Part shown: in pieces, positions 1 to 7,247 of the stretch
How positions within the stretch are numbered: position 1 is the first letter of the stretch
How the letters are laid out: each line of letters starts with the position of its first letter
Origin: a virus
DNA: 29,966 nucleotides
Direction: 5' to 3' (one strand)
Virus record (IMG/VR): IMGVR_UViG_3300015199_000014
Span: 1-29,966 of that record
Made by a program: the position numbers and the translations under genes
Notes under the pieces: generated by a model
Database searches by the model: none
What the model was told of the DNA's origin: nothing
The model's input: the letters and a program-made list of their open reading frames with translations, nothing else

Positions 1-535
1 TGGTCCAAGCCTCGGCAATGGGTTGCTGATATTGCGTCTTGAACTCGTTGCTGCGCTCGAAGGCAGTGTATTTGAGTTGAGTCTCGAATTCAGTGGCCCG
101 TTTGCTGGTGGCTTCAAGATCGGCTTTGTACTTGGATTCAGCCTCGGTGTAGCCAGCCTTGCGAGCTTCAGTGAAGTCTTTCTTCCACTTCTCAACCTCC
201 GCCTTGGTGGTGTTCAATTCCGCGCCACGGGCATCGTAGGCTTTTCGTAATTGAGCGATGTTCTTGGGTTCTTCCGGAACCTTTGGAGCATCCGCAGGTT
301 TCGGAGTGGATGTTTGCGGCGCTGGTCCAGGTGCAGGTGCAGGCTTTGGCGCTGGCGCTTTGGGTACATCCGCCATGTCATCAGCCGGCGTTGGCTCGCT
401 TGAGGCGGCTGGAGGAGCCGCAGCCGGTTCTGGTGCTGGTGCTGGTGTGGGACTGGGTGATGGATCAGGGCTGGTGGCTGCCGGGGCAGCGTCCATGGCG
501 GCGTCGATAGCTTGATCAGCGGTGAGGTCAGACAT
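1..535 (-). CDS. Pro/Ala-rich coiled-coil protein, possible scaffold (3' end outside window)
   Basis: The gene starts with ATG at 535, two bases after the stop of the 98-aa gene, and runs off the left edge, so about 178 residues are visible. Residues 1-20 (MSDLTADQAIDAAMDAA) are followed by a low-complexity linker rich in Pro and Ala to about residue 85. After that comes a charged, helix-forming stretch with heptad-like spacing (KNIAQLRKAYDARGAELN and onward). A disordered N-terminus before a coiled coil, directly downstream of a portal gene, is the usual place and shape of a phage scaffolding protein. No family motif is visible, so the function is inferred from position; it could be another head-assembly protein. 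The high-GC Pro-Ala linker resembles those in the 181-aa and 552-aa proteins of this window. Confidence 0.6.
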   Translation of the reverse strand, partial: MSDLTADQAIDAAMDAAPAATSPDPSPSPTPAPAPEPAAAPPAASSEPTPADDMADVPKAPAPKPAPAPGPAPQTSTPKPADAPKVPEEPKNIAQLRKAYDARGAELNTTKAEVEKWKKDFTEARKAGYTEAESKYKADLEATSKRATEFETQLKYTAFERSNEFKTQYQQPIAEAWT

Positions 536-537
536 AA

Positions 538-834
538 TCAGATTTTGGTTTTCGGCAGGTCTAAATCAGGTGGCGTGAGGTAATCCGGTTCACGCTGGCG
601 CTGGAGCGGTTTCGCATCAGCGATGGTGGTCAGGGTTCGGATGAATTCCAAAGCCCCAGCACGCCGGCTGTTGGCGTCCCAGGACTTCTGCGGATTCTCG
701 CCGGCAGGCAGGTCGAAACAAAACTGGCCAAAAGCCGCGTTCAACGCCCGGATGATGGACTTGGATACCACCATCTCCCGGATCTCCCGGCAAGCATCGG
801 TATCGCGGAGCAGTTCTTCCTTTGGTGATGTCAT
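538..834 (-). CDS. Hypothetical 98-aa protein between portal and scaffold candidate
   Basis: This 98-residue soluble, charged protein (start MTSPKEELLRDTDACREIRE) has no membrane segment and no motif I recognise. Its ATG at 834 overlaps the portal stop in an ATGA junction, and its own stop lies two bases before the start of the Pro/Ala-rich gene. It is therefore translated as part of the head-gene operon. Its central part, around FGQFCFDLPAGENPQKSW, looks like a small folded domain, and its C-terminus is Pro/Asp-rich and probably extended. A head-assembly role is inferred only from position between the portal and the scaffold candidate. That it is a real gene is well supported by the exact fit between two neighbours. 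Confidence 0.7.
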   Translation of the reverse strand: MTSPKEELLRDTDACREIREMVVSKSIIRALNAAFGQFCFDLPAGENPQKSWDANSRRAGALEFIRTLTTIADAKPLQRQREPDYLTPPDLDLPKTKI

Positions 835-3062
835 ACTTCAGCGGGGTTCGTTGCGTTTTCAATCCTGGTTCTGGCCCGTTGCGCCGCCAATTCCACCTGA
901 GTCCGAGCGCCCATGGCTTCAATGTCCGCCGCCGTCTTGGCGTCCTTGTGCTGTAATCCCTGCTCGAATTGAGCCTGTTTGTTGTGCAGTTTCTGGGCAG
1001 CAGCAGCTTCGGAAATCTTGGCGTCAGACTGAGCCGTGATGAGTTTAGTGGCCAATTCCCCATTGGATTGACCATTGGGTTGGGCTTGAACCACTTTCTG
1101 CGCCTCCGCCTTGAGCAGGTTCCGCATCTGTTCCAATTGTCCGATGTACATCTTGACCCGTTCAAGCTGGGATTTGTCGGATTCCAACGATTTCACCACA
1201 CCTTCCACGGTTGTGATGACGTTGCCGATGCCAATGATCCGGCGTTCATCCGGTTTATCGCCTTGAGCGATGTCTTGAAACTCTTTCTCTAGCAACATCA
1301 TCATGGTCTGGATGAACTCGTTGCGGTTCACGTCGTTCGTGAGGATGATGGGCTTGTTATCGAGCAACGTAGCCCATCCGAGTGTGGCTTTTTCCTGTGT
1401 AGACGTGGGTTCCGGAGCTTCCAGAGAAGCCAATTCCCGGGCCATTCCAGGATCGCCTGTGACACCTTCGATGTAGATGTGATCCACCATCACCTGGGAT
1501 CTGGGCGTGAGGTTTGGTCGGATTTCCAGCAGTGCCCTGGCTTCGGCCAGCTGGATGACGCGGTTGCCGCCGCCCATGGCCTTTTCCGGGGTCAATTCCC
1601 AGGCTTCGATGTCAAAAACCGCCTTATCGACGCCATCAGCCTGACAACGAGCCCTGAAAGCGCGGCAATCCGGATGGTTAGTAGTGAACAAACGGCGTAA
1701 AATCTCCCGGTATTGCGGGATCTGACACTTGTAAATCTGTCCAAGCATGGTGGAGAGCAACTGCTGGGCTTCATGCGCTTGGGTAAGGACTTCCGTGGCC
1801 GTTTTTTCCTTACTAGCCGATCCGCTGGTGACATTTTGTGTGTAGGATGAGGAGTTTTCCTGGATACTGTTCTGAAGCATGGTCAGAGCCCCTTCCAGGA
1901 GCGGGTAATTGACCTGCTGCCGTTCGTTTGCTGGCACCCACTGTAAACCGGCTGGGATGATGCCTAAATGACGTAAATCAATCTTCTCGATACGTTCCCG
2001 ATCGCCTTCCTGGATGTTGTGGAAGTAGGTATTGGTCGATTCAAAGACCGCATCGAAGAAACGTGATTGCAGTCGATTGTCGAGGTGAGCGACCCGATAA
2101 AGCAGGTAACCCAAGGAACGAACTGTCCACCAACGGCCTGGGTGAACGACGCAACCGTCGGCAATCTGGGCGTGGAGGATCTGCGAGATGTCTTCTCCAT
2201 AGCTTTTCTCACTGCTATAGAGGAATTTGTCGGACAGATTGTTCCCTGTAAACCCATCAATCCAACGGTCTACGATGATGCGCCGTTTCCAGCATTTCGT
2301 GTCGCTTTCAGCGTCGAAGAAGTAGAAATCGTAACAATGCAGGACCGGGACAGCGTCGCTACCGAGGAAGACGGCGTGTTCCTTGAAATCCTCCTGCCAT
2401 TTCTCCGGGAACCCGGATGAATCGTATCCGCCACTGCCTTGATCATTCTTCCGATCTTTCAGCACTTTTATCGACGCCAGAATGAGTTCCCGATTCCAGC
2501 CTGGATCGGTGAATTTGCCATCGATGTACCGTAGCAATTCAACGATTGTGAAGGTGATTTTGATGGCAAAATAGGTGACATTCGTGAGGGAAAGAAGGGT
2601 ATTTGATGGAACGAATACCTCGTCAATTCCCCGGGCTGTGGGCCACCATTCATCGCAATCCATCCAGGTGGAAGGCCCAATCCCGTGCAGGACGGTCTGG
2701 CCGATGGATGATAGCAGCGCATTATCATAAAGACGGCTTTTCTTCATGATCTTGTTGGCGTTGCGGTTGACCACATCCGCCCATTCAAGCCTTTTGATCC
2801 GAGGCCCGCTGTCGAGTTTGCCACTGAAGAAGTTGGATGGACCCGTCAGCGCGTTGATGGCCTGTTGGCGGGCGCGATGGATCTGGATGGTGCCACGCAG
2901 GAAGTTGGTGTTGGTATGAGAATGGTTGGCTTCAGCTTCCTGGCTGGTTTCAGGCGGGTCGCCATTGAACACCGAATTGATCCGGGCACGGTTACTTGCC
3001 CGAACAGCGCCGACCTGGAGCATCCGGTAAATGATCGACTGCAATTCTTTGGGATCATTCAT
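831..3062 (-). CDS. Phage portal protein (podovirus-like)
   Basis: The 743-aa product fits the size of podoviral portals; the P22 portal is about 725 aa. The N-terminal half is rich in aromatic and charged residues around a conserved-looking core (DNALLSSIGQTVLHGIGPS; FVPSNTLLSLTNVTYFAIK), as in the portal wing and stem. The last 130 residues are a long Ala/Gln/Lys-rich helical region (KISEAAAAQKLHNKQAQF), like the C-terminal barrel helix of P22-type portals. The portal forms the dodecameric ring through which DNA is packaged and ejected. Gene order supports the call: terminase upstream, scaffold candidate downstream, though here the glycan cassette separates terminase and portal. ATG at 3062 follows the methyltransferase stop by 11 bases, with no clear Shine-Dalgarno sequence. 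The identification rests on length, architecture and position, not on a short diagnostic motif. Confidence 0.72.
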   Translation of the reverse strand: MNDPKELQSIIYRMLQVGAVRASNRARINSVFNGDPPETSQEAEANHSHTNTNFLRGTIQIHRARQQAINALTGPSNFFSGKLDSGPRIKRLEWADVVNRNANKIMKKSRLYDNALLSSIGQTVLHGIGPSTWMDCDEWWPTARGIDEVFVPSNTLLSLTNVTYFAIKITFTIVELLRYIDGKFTDPGWNRELILASIKVLKDRKNDQGSGGYDSSGFPEKWQEDFKEHAVFLGSDAVPVLHCYDFYFFDAESDTKCWKRRIIVDRWIDGFTGNNLSDKFLYSSEKSYGEDISQILHAQIADGCVVHPGRWWTVRSLGYLLYRVAHLDNRLQSRFFDAVFESTNTYFHNIQEGDRERIEKIDLRHLGIIPAGLQWVPANERQQVNYPLLEGALTMLQNSIQENSSSYTQNVTSGSASKEKTATEVLTQAHEAQQLLSTMLGQIYKCQIPQYREILRRLFTTNHPDCRAFRARCQADGVDKAVFDIEAWELTPEKAMGGGNRVIQLAEARALLEIRPNLTPRSQVMVDHIYIEGVTGDPGMARELASLEAPEPTSTQEKATLGWATLLDNKPIILTNDVNRNEFIQTMMMLLEKEFQDIAQGDKPDERRIIGIGNVITTVEGVVKSLESDKSQLERVKMYIGQLEQMRNLLKAEAQKVVQAQPNGQSNGELATKLITAQSDAKISEAAAAQKLHNKQAQFEQGLQHKDAKTAADIEAMGARTQVELAAQRARTRIENATNPAEV

Positions 3063-3073
3063 GTCATGAGAGT

Positions 3074-3583
3074 CTACAGCGGTTTCTGGGCAATGAACAG
3101 GATGGAATAGTCACCCGGGAACTGTTCGGTTCTGGCGTCTTTAAGGATGGTCCATCCATGGAAATACTGAGATAATTCACCGGGCGATCCCTCATGTTGA
3201 TGGGCGCAATTGGGTGGTTGCCCTTCCTCAACCGCCTTAGCCCAAAGCACCTTGTCAGGAAGCAGGACGATAAACTTACCTCCCGGCTTTATCACCCGTT
3301 TCCATTCAAAAAGGATCTCATGCCAGGGCCAGAAATCCTCCAAGAGATGGGAACTCAAAACCCAATCCAGTGTCTCATCCTTGAATGGCAGCCATCTGGC
3401 ATCGCAATGGAGATGGATGGGGTTGAGGGGAGGATGATCTGCGTTGTACTTGGCATACGCTTCCGGTGCCAGGTCCAGTGAGATGGCCCATGGAACTACA
3501 GGATCACCACCGGAACCGATGTCAACGCCATCGCCATTGCAGTGTTCGACGACTAGATTACGGTATTTTGGTATTTCGTTCAT
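3074..3583 (-). CDS. Class I SAM-dependent methyltransferase
   Basis: This 169-aa protein has the landmarks of small Methyltransf_11-type enzymes. The SAM-binding glycine loop is VDIGSGGDP (residues 20-28), followed by the acidic strand end LDLAP (36-40). Next come an Asp-Ala pair and a motif II region (DARWLPFKDETLDWVLSSH, about 61-79) and the post-motif strand RVIKPGGKFIVLLPD (96-110). It should transfer a methyl group from SAM; the substrate is unknown, but a sugar is plausible given three neighbouring glycan genes. I chose ATG at 3583 because it overlaps the upstream stop as ATGA, matching the rest of the operon, and has AAGAAAGA upstream. An in-frame ATG seven codons earlier (3604) is possible. 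Domain confidence is high, substrate unknown. Confidence 0.85.
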   Translation of the reverse strand: MNEIPKYRNLVVEHCNGDGVDIGSGGDPVVPWAISLDLAPEAYAKYNADHPPLNPIHLHCDARWLPFKDETLDWVLSSHLLEDFWPWHEILFEWKRVIKPGGKFIVLLPDKVLWAKAVEEGQPPNCAHQHEGSPGELSQYFHGWTILKDARTEQFPGDYSILFIAQKPL

Positions 3584-4317
3584 CGTGTTCTTTCTTTTAT
3601 CCACTCCAAAACTCCAGGTGGGTACGATCCGTTGTATTCACGTAAAGGCTGCTTCCAACCCCAATCAATTTCGTGAACCTTCTTTCCTTCTTTGTTGCCT
3701 TGCTCAAGCCTTGGGTCGACAGATCCATTGTGTGCTGGATGAATCACGGTGCATTTTTCGTAGAAAGCATTTTTGTGTCTTAACAGACCCAGATGGAATA
3801 TTTTGATTCTAGGATTGTCTTTTGATTGTTTGTCTGGCAACAGATAATGATAAGGGTCGCCGTACTGACAATGACTGTACGTTGGAGCAATTCGGATCGC
3901 GAATTCGGTGTGGCAATAATCAATTGGAAGGAGGGTTTTTTCATCTTTGAAAAATATCAGGAGTTTTCCAGCGGTTATGTCATTGGCTTTTTTGACTTCA
4001 GCATGGCATTCGGCTGAATTGTCAAGAACCTCGTCTGCATCCAGTGTGATGTGCATTTTGTGCTGACATTTTTCACGCACAAAGTTTCTCCACTCCGGAC
4101 ACCATAACGGATGGTTTACAGGGTTTGGAACATCGTAATTAATCACACGAGCACCCTGAATCGAATGCATCAATTCAGTGGTGCCATCTGTTGAATTGCT
4201 GTCGCACAGGATGAGTTCGTCCACGACAGGTAATAGAGATCGAGCGGCCAATTCAAGACAGTAATCCAGTTTGATTGCGTTCTTGGCAAAGACAAATCCG
4301 CTGAGACCCTCTTTCAT
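3580..4317 (-). CDS. Family 2 glycosyltransferase (GT-A fold)
   Basis: The 245-aa product carries the GT2 hallmarks. After an N-terminal beta strand (GLSGFVFAKNAIK), the nucleotide-binding segment reads ELILCDSNSTDGT (residues 34-46). The metal-binding DxD motif is DAD (93-95) in ITLDADEVLD. The C-terminal part is rich in His and Tyr (YGDPYHYLLPD; IFHLGLLRHKN), as in acceptor sites of short bacterial GT2 enzymes of the WaaE/KdtX type. It should transfer a sugar from a nucleotide-sugar to an unknown acceptor. Both ends overlap neighbours by ATGA, so it is co-translated with the two methyltransferases. The region looks A+T-richer than the structural genes: 26 G+C in bases 3961-4020 and 27 in 4141-4200, against 33 in 1081-1140. 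That is consistent with acquisition as cargo. Confidence 0.87.
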   Translation of the reverse strand: MKEGLSGFVFAKNAIKLDYCLELAARSLLPVVDELILCDSNSTDGTTELMHSIQGARVINYDVPNPVNHPLWCPEWRNFVREKCQHKMHITLDADEVLDNSAECHAEVKKANDITAGKLLIFFKDEKTLLPIDYCHTEFAIRIAPTYSHCQYGDPYHYLLPDKQSKDNPRIKIFHLGLLRHKNAFYEKCTVIHPAHNGSVDPRLEQGNKEGKKVHEIDWGWKQPLREYNGSYPPGVLEWIKERTR

Positions 4318-4964
4318 AGATGGCTTTTGAACGCAATCGCCTGACCCGTTCCAAGAACAAGAGGTATCGTGTTTGTGTTTGAAAAGAATTCGTCAATTGC
4401 GAGCCTTGCTCCATAGCATTGGTGGAAACCATAGTCATCGAAGACGATTGCACCGCCAACATGGAGTCTGGGCCAGATGAATTTGGTTGATTCGAGAACC
4501 GATTTGTAAATGTCCACATCGACGTGAGCCATGCAAAAACGCAACTGCTCAAGCCCTGAAAAGGAATCCGGAATCAGACCTTGGACCGTTATCAGCTTGT
4601 CCGAATTAACAAACGCTTCAACCTCCACGCAGCTTGTGTCTTTGAAATCTCCCTTTCTATGTTCATCAATCGTCTCGTCTACATCTGGCATTCCAGTGAA
4701 CGTGTCGAATGCATAAATGGTTTTGTTAGACCCTGAATGACGCAAAACGGAATCCATCATCTTCAGGATTCCACCTTTGTAAACTCCGCATTCAACCACT
4801 TCTCCCGGAATGTTTATGCAATTTCTAAGCATCGAAATTATCACATGACATCTTTCTGGAGATACCAGTGTTCCGTTCGCTCCAGTAGCATGGTGTTTCG
4901 TGAAATCGGGATGACCGTTCCACGGTTTAAACATCGGATCGTAAAGGTGAATGTCTGGGATCAT
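4314..4964 (-). CDS. TylF/macrocin O-methyltransferase-like protein
   Basis: This 216-aa protein matches the TylF (macrocin-O-methyltransferase) pattern. Motif I is VVECGVYKGG (residues 56-65) and the acidic strand is IYAFDTFTGMP (about 83-93). The metal-binding acidic centre is AHVDVDIYKS (146-155, Asp149 and Asp151), and GGAIVFDDYGF (170-180) supplies the DDYG motif. Members of this family are SAM- and metal-dependent and often O-methylate sugars on antibiotics or in polysaccharide clusters. The neighbouring glycosyltransferases suggest the target is a transferred sugar, which is inference. Overlaps with the GT9-GT2 fusion upstream and the GT2 gene downstream are both ATGA. The length is typical for compact members, and all key residues are present. 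Confidence 0.87.
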   Translation of the reverse strand: MIPDIHLYDPMFKPWNGHPDFTKHHATGANGTLVSPERCHVIISMLRNCINIPGEVVECGVYKGGILKMMDSVLRHSGSNKTIYAFDTFTGMPDVDETIDEHRKGDFKDTSCVEVEAFVNSDKLITVQGLIPDSFSGLEQLRFCMAHVDVDIYKSVLESTKFIWPRLHVGGAIVFDDYGFHQCYGARLAIDEFFSNTNTIPLVLGTGQAIAFKSHL

Positions 4965-7009
4965 GCCGGGACCGGGTTATGATGAAAATACTTCTGCCAT
5001 TTCCTGAGAAAAACCCTCTGTGAATCGCTCCATAACTGGTCCTTGATTGGACCCGTTGTCTGCGATTCATCATGCACCGCTTTGGCGTCTGCATTGTAAA
5101 TCACCTTCCAACCTTCCTGACGCAGGCGCAAACAAATATCACTGTCTTCGCAGTAGGTGTCGAATTCCTCGTCAAACCCGCGTACTTGATAGAAAGCGGA
5201 TCTCCGAACCAGCACGCAGGCGAAGGTGACGAACTCCATCTCATGTTCGCCATGGAGGCTTGGATTGCGTCTTTTCCAGTCGATATGCCCAAAACCCATG
5301 TCCCCGTTTACGCGGGTTGTACCGCCATGTTGCAGGGTTCCATCTGGATACCACAATTGAGCACCTACCACGGCACATTGAGGATGCCGCCGCATGGTGT
5401 TCAGCATCGCTTCAACGCAACCCGGTTTCAGGTAGCAATCGTCATTCAGGAACAGCAGGAATGAACCAGTGCTGGCGTGGGCTCCGCGCATACAGGTCTT
5501 GCCGAAGCCAGTGCGTTTACCTGTGGAAGGAACGACCGTTACGTCTCTTATTTCACCGTGAAAATCCCCGTCACAAGCCACGATCACCTCTGGACGATCT
5601 CCAAGTTGATTCCAGCACGCAATCAGGCATCGCTTGAATCTTTCGCTTCGTTTGTAAACCGGAATTATCACCGACACCTTCTCCCCATCCAAAGCCGCCA
5701 GTTTTTTGTTTACCGCGTTGGAGATCAATTCTGGAGGAACATCCTGGCAAGGCGGCTTGTCCTTGTCGAATCGGCATGTGAAATCACCACAACGAATGCA
5801 GGTTAACGGGGCATGGACAGCGGTCCAATCGGTCAGGTAACTTAACCGCAACGTCACCGGGATGGCTTGTTCAATGACAACCACCGGTTTGTTAAGTGCT
5901 GCCGCAACGTGCAGCGGGCCGGTGTCCGGGGTCACAACCATGTCCGAGACTGCTATCAAAGCCATCAGATGTCGGAATGTGGGCAGCAGAATCCTCACAA
6001 ACCGTTTCGAGGGTGGATCACCTGTGTACGCCCAGATGACATTGGCATTGATCAGATCAGCGGATTTGACGATGGATTCCTCGGAAATGGTTCTGGACGG
6101 CCAGTAAGCTGACTTGGGAACAAAAGCCACGATCCGACCTTTCAATCCTGATAATTGAAGCCTCATGGCATCCAATTCCTCCCTGGTAAGAGCCAGATGA
6201 GGAACGGCGTTGGATTTGTCCAACGGTGGCAACCCCCTTTTCTTCAACTGATGCTCGGATGATTCCAAAAACAACGTGGCCAGATCCTTGCTTTTTCGTT
6301 CCAGATTATTCTCGTAAGTTTGGTCCAGATCAACATCCACCTTGGCATTTGGGTCCGTGATGAATCCTTCAATGTGCGGATGATGAAGCAACGCCGGTCG
6401 AACCACGTCGCAACATCGCCACCAAACCTTGTAACCCAGAGCGAACAATTTGGTTGCTAACACCGTGGCGGAAATGACATCGCCAAAGGCGCTTTCCCGC
6501 TTGATGGTTATGATGGATTTGACCCCTTCTTCCGGACGCGGGAAGTCGCTCAATAAATAGACCGGGTTTTGCGGGATTCTCTCCAATCGTTGCCAGCAAT
6601 GAGGCGGGAATTTCTCCGGTTCATCTGGTATCAAATTCAATGGCACATGGACCTTGAGTTTCAACTGGCAACCGCACCCGGGAAACTGCGGAGTTCTGCC
6701 ACACACATAAAGCCGGGAATCCAGGGAAGTCCGGATCGACATGAGCGACCTGATTTCAAGCTGTTTACGGACCATTTCAGCCACCGACTCTTCCACCCGC
6801 ATGTAATTGGGTTGGTTATTGGGACATTCAGAGCATATGGAGGCTCTACGTTCCGACAATGATTGCGATACCGGCGTCAACCCTTCTCCGAGCCAGTTTA
6901 TCCCAATAGCCAGTGCCTTGGCGTCGTTCTTAATGCGATGGGCAAGCTCCACAACCTGATTTACGAATGACATTGAGTGATGACGGTGGCGGGTTAAAAT
7001 CTCCACCAT
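4961..7009 (-). CDS. Bifunctional glycosyltransferase: Cys-rich head, GT9 domain, GT2 domain
   Basis: The 682-aa protein has three parts. Residues 50-140 form a Cys-rich head (Cys59, 62, 103, 112, 114, 138, including FPGCGCQLKLKVHVPLNLI) that probably binds zinc. Residues 160-440 look like a GT9 heptosyltransferase fold, with RESAFGDVISATVLATKL near the start and the diagnostic VTPDTGPLHVAAALNKPVV (359-377). That domain also has the C-x2-C-x4-C cluster at 404-412 seen in this family. Residues 444-682 are a GT2 domain, with VSVIIPVYKR, metal site LNDD (521-524) and YCEDSDICLRLRQEGW (619-634). Two transferases in one chain could add successive sugars to one acceptor. ATG at 7009 lies inside the upstream 105-aa gene; ATG at 6973 is an alternative. 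Neither has a good Shine-Dalgarno sequence, so start choice is uncertain. Confidence 0.82.
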   Translation of the reverse strand: MVEILTRHRHHSMSFVNQVVELAHRIKNDAKALAIGINWLGEGLTPVSQSLSERRASICSECPNNQPNYMRVEESVAEMVRKQLEIRSLMSIRTSLDSRLYVCGRTPQFPGCGCQLKLKVHVPLNLIPDEPEKFPPHCWQRLERIPQNPVYLLSDFPRPEEGVKSIITIKRESAFGDVISATVLATKLFALGYKVWWRCCDVVRPALLHHPHIEGFITDPNAKVDVDLDQTYENNLERKSKDLATLFLESSEHQLKKRGLPPLDKSNAVPHLALTREELDAMRLQLSGLKGRIVAFVPKSAYWPSRTISEESIVKSADLINANVIWAYTGDPPSKRFVRILLPTFRHLMALIAVSDMVVTPDTGPLHVAAALNKPVVVIEQAIPVTLRLSYLTDWTAVHAPLTCIRCGDFTCRFDKDKPPCQDVPPELISNAVNKKLAALDGEKVSVIIPVYKRSERFKRCLIACWNQLGDRPEVIVACDGDFHGEIRDVTVVPSTGKRTGFGKTCMRGAHASTGSFLLFLNDDCYLKPGCVEAMLNTMRRHPQCAVVGAQLWYPDGTLQHGGTTRVNGDMGFGHIDWKRRNPSLHGEHEMEFVTFACVLVRRSAFYQVRGFDEEFDTYCEDSDICLRLRQEGWKVIYNADAKAVHDESQTTGPIKDQLWSDSQRVFLRKWQKYFHHNPVPA

Positions 7010-7247
7010 TAACCCATTGCGGATTGTTCAAAAGCCGGTGACAGGTGAAATTGTCCAGTTCCCAGGACACCGAATCAAAGTCGATTGCCAATGGTATGGC
7101 TGGATTGTTTTTACGATGAGCGATGATTTTCCTGACGTTTTCATAAAATCCGCCAACCATCGGATCTGGGATATTCCATCCGGTTTCCGGTTGATAAAAT
7201 TCCCAGCCTCTGGGTGGGAAATTATCTCGGGAAATCAGTTGAATCAT
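6930..7247 (-). CDS. Hypothetical 105-aa protein, overlaps the fusion glycosyltransferase
   Basis: This 105-residue protein (start MIQLISRDNFPPRGWEFYQP) has an aromatic, Pro-rich N-terminus and a compact, mostly helical middle (YENVRKIIAHRKNNP; DFDSVSWELDNFTCHRLL). It ends in a GCGAC cluster. Its ATG overlaps the terminase stop by ATGA. Its 3' end runs 80 bases into the next gene in another frame. I recall related phage or cargo proteins in which a domain of this kind is followed in the same chain by the Cys-rich head of the next gene, so the two may be halves of one protein separated by a +1 shift or by a sequence error. That memory cannot be checked here. No catalytic motif is visible. Confidence 0.65.
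   Translation of the reverse strand: MIQLISRDNFPPRGWEFYQPETGWNIPDPMVGGFYENVRKIIAHRKNNPAIPLAIDFDSVSWELDNFTCHRLLNNPQWVNGGDFNPPPSSLNVIRKSGCGACPSH

Noticed and set aside
617-1165. 182-codon open frame overlapping the portal and 98-aa genes on the same strand
   Set aside because: Arg/Trp/Pro-rich composition typical of a shifted frame, and it contradicts the exact ATGA junction at 831-834.
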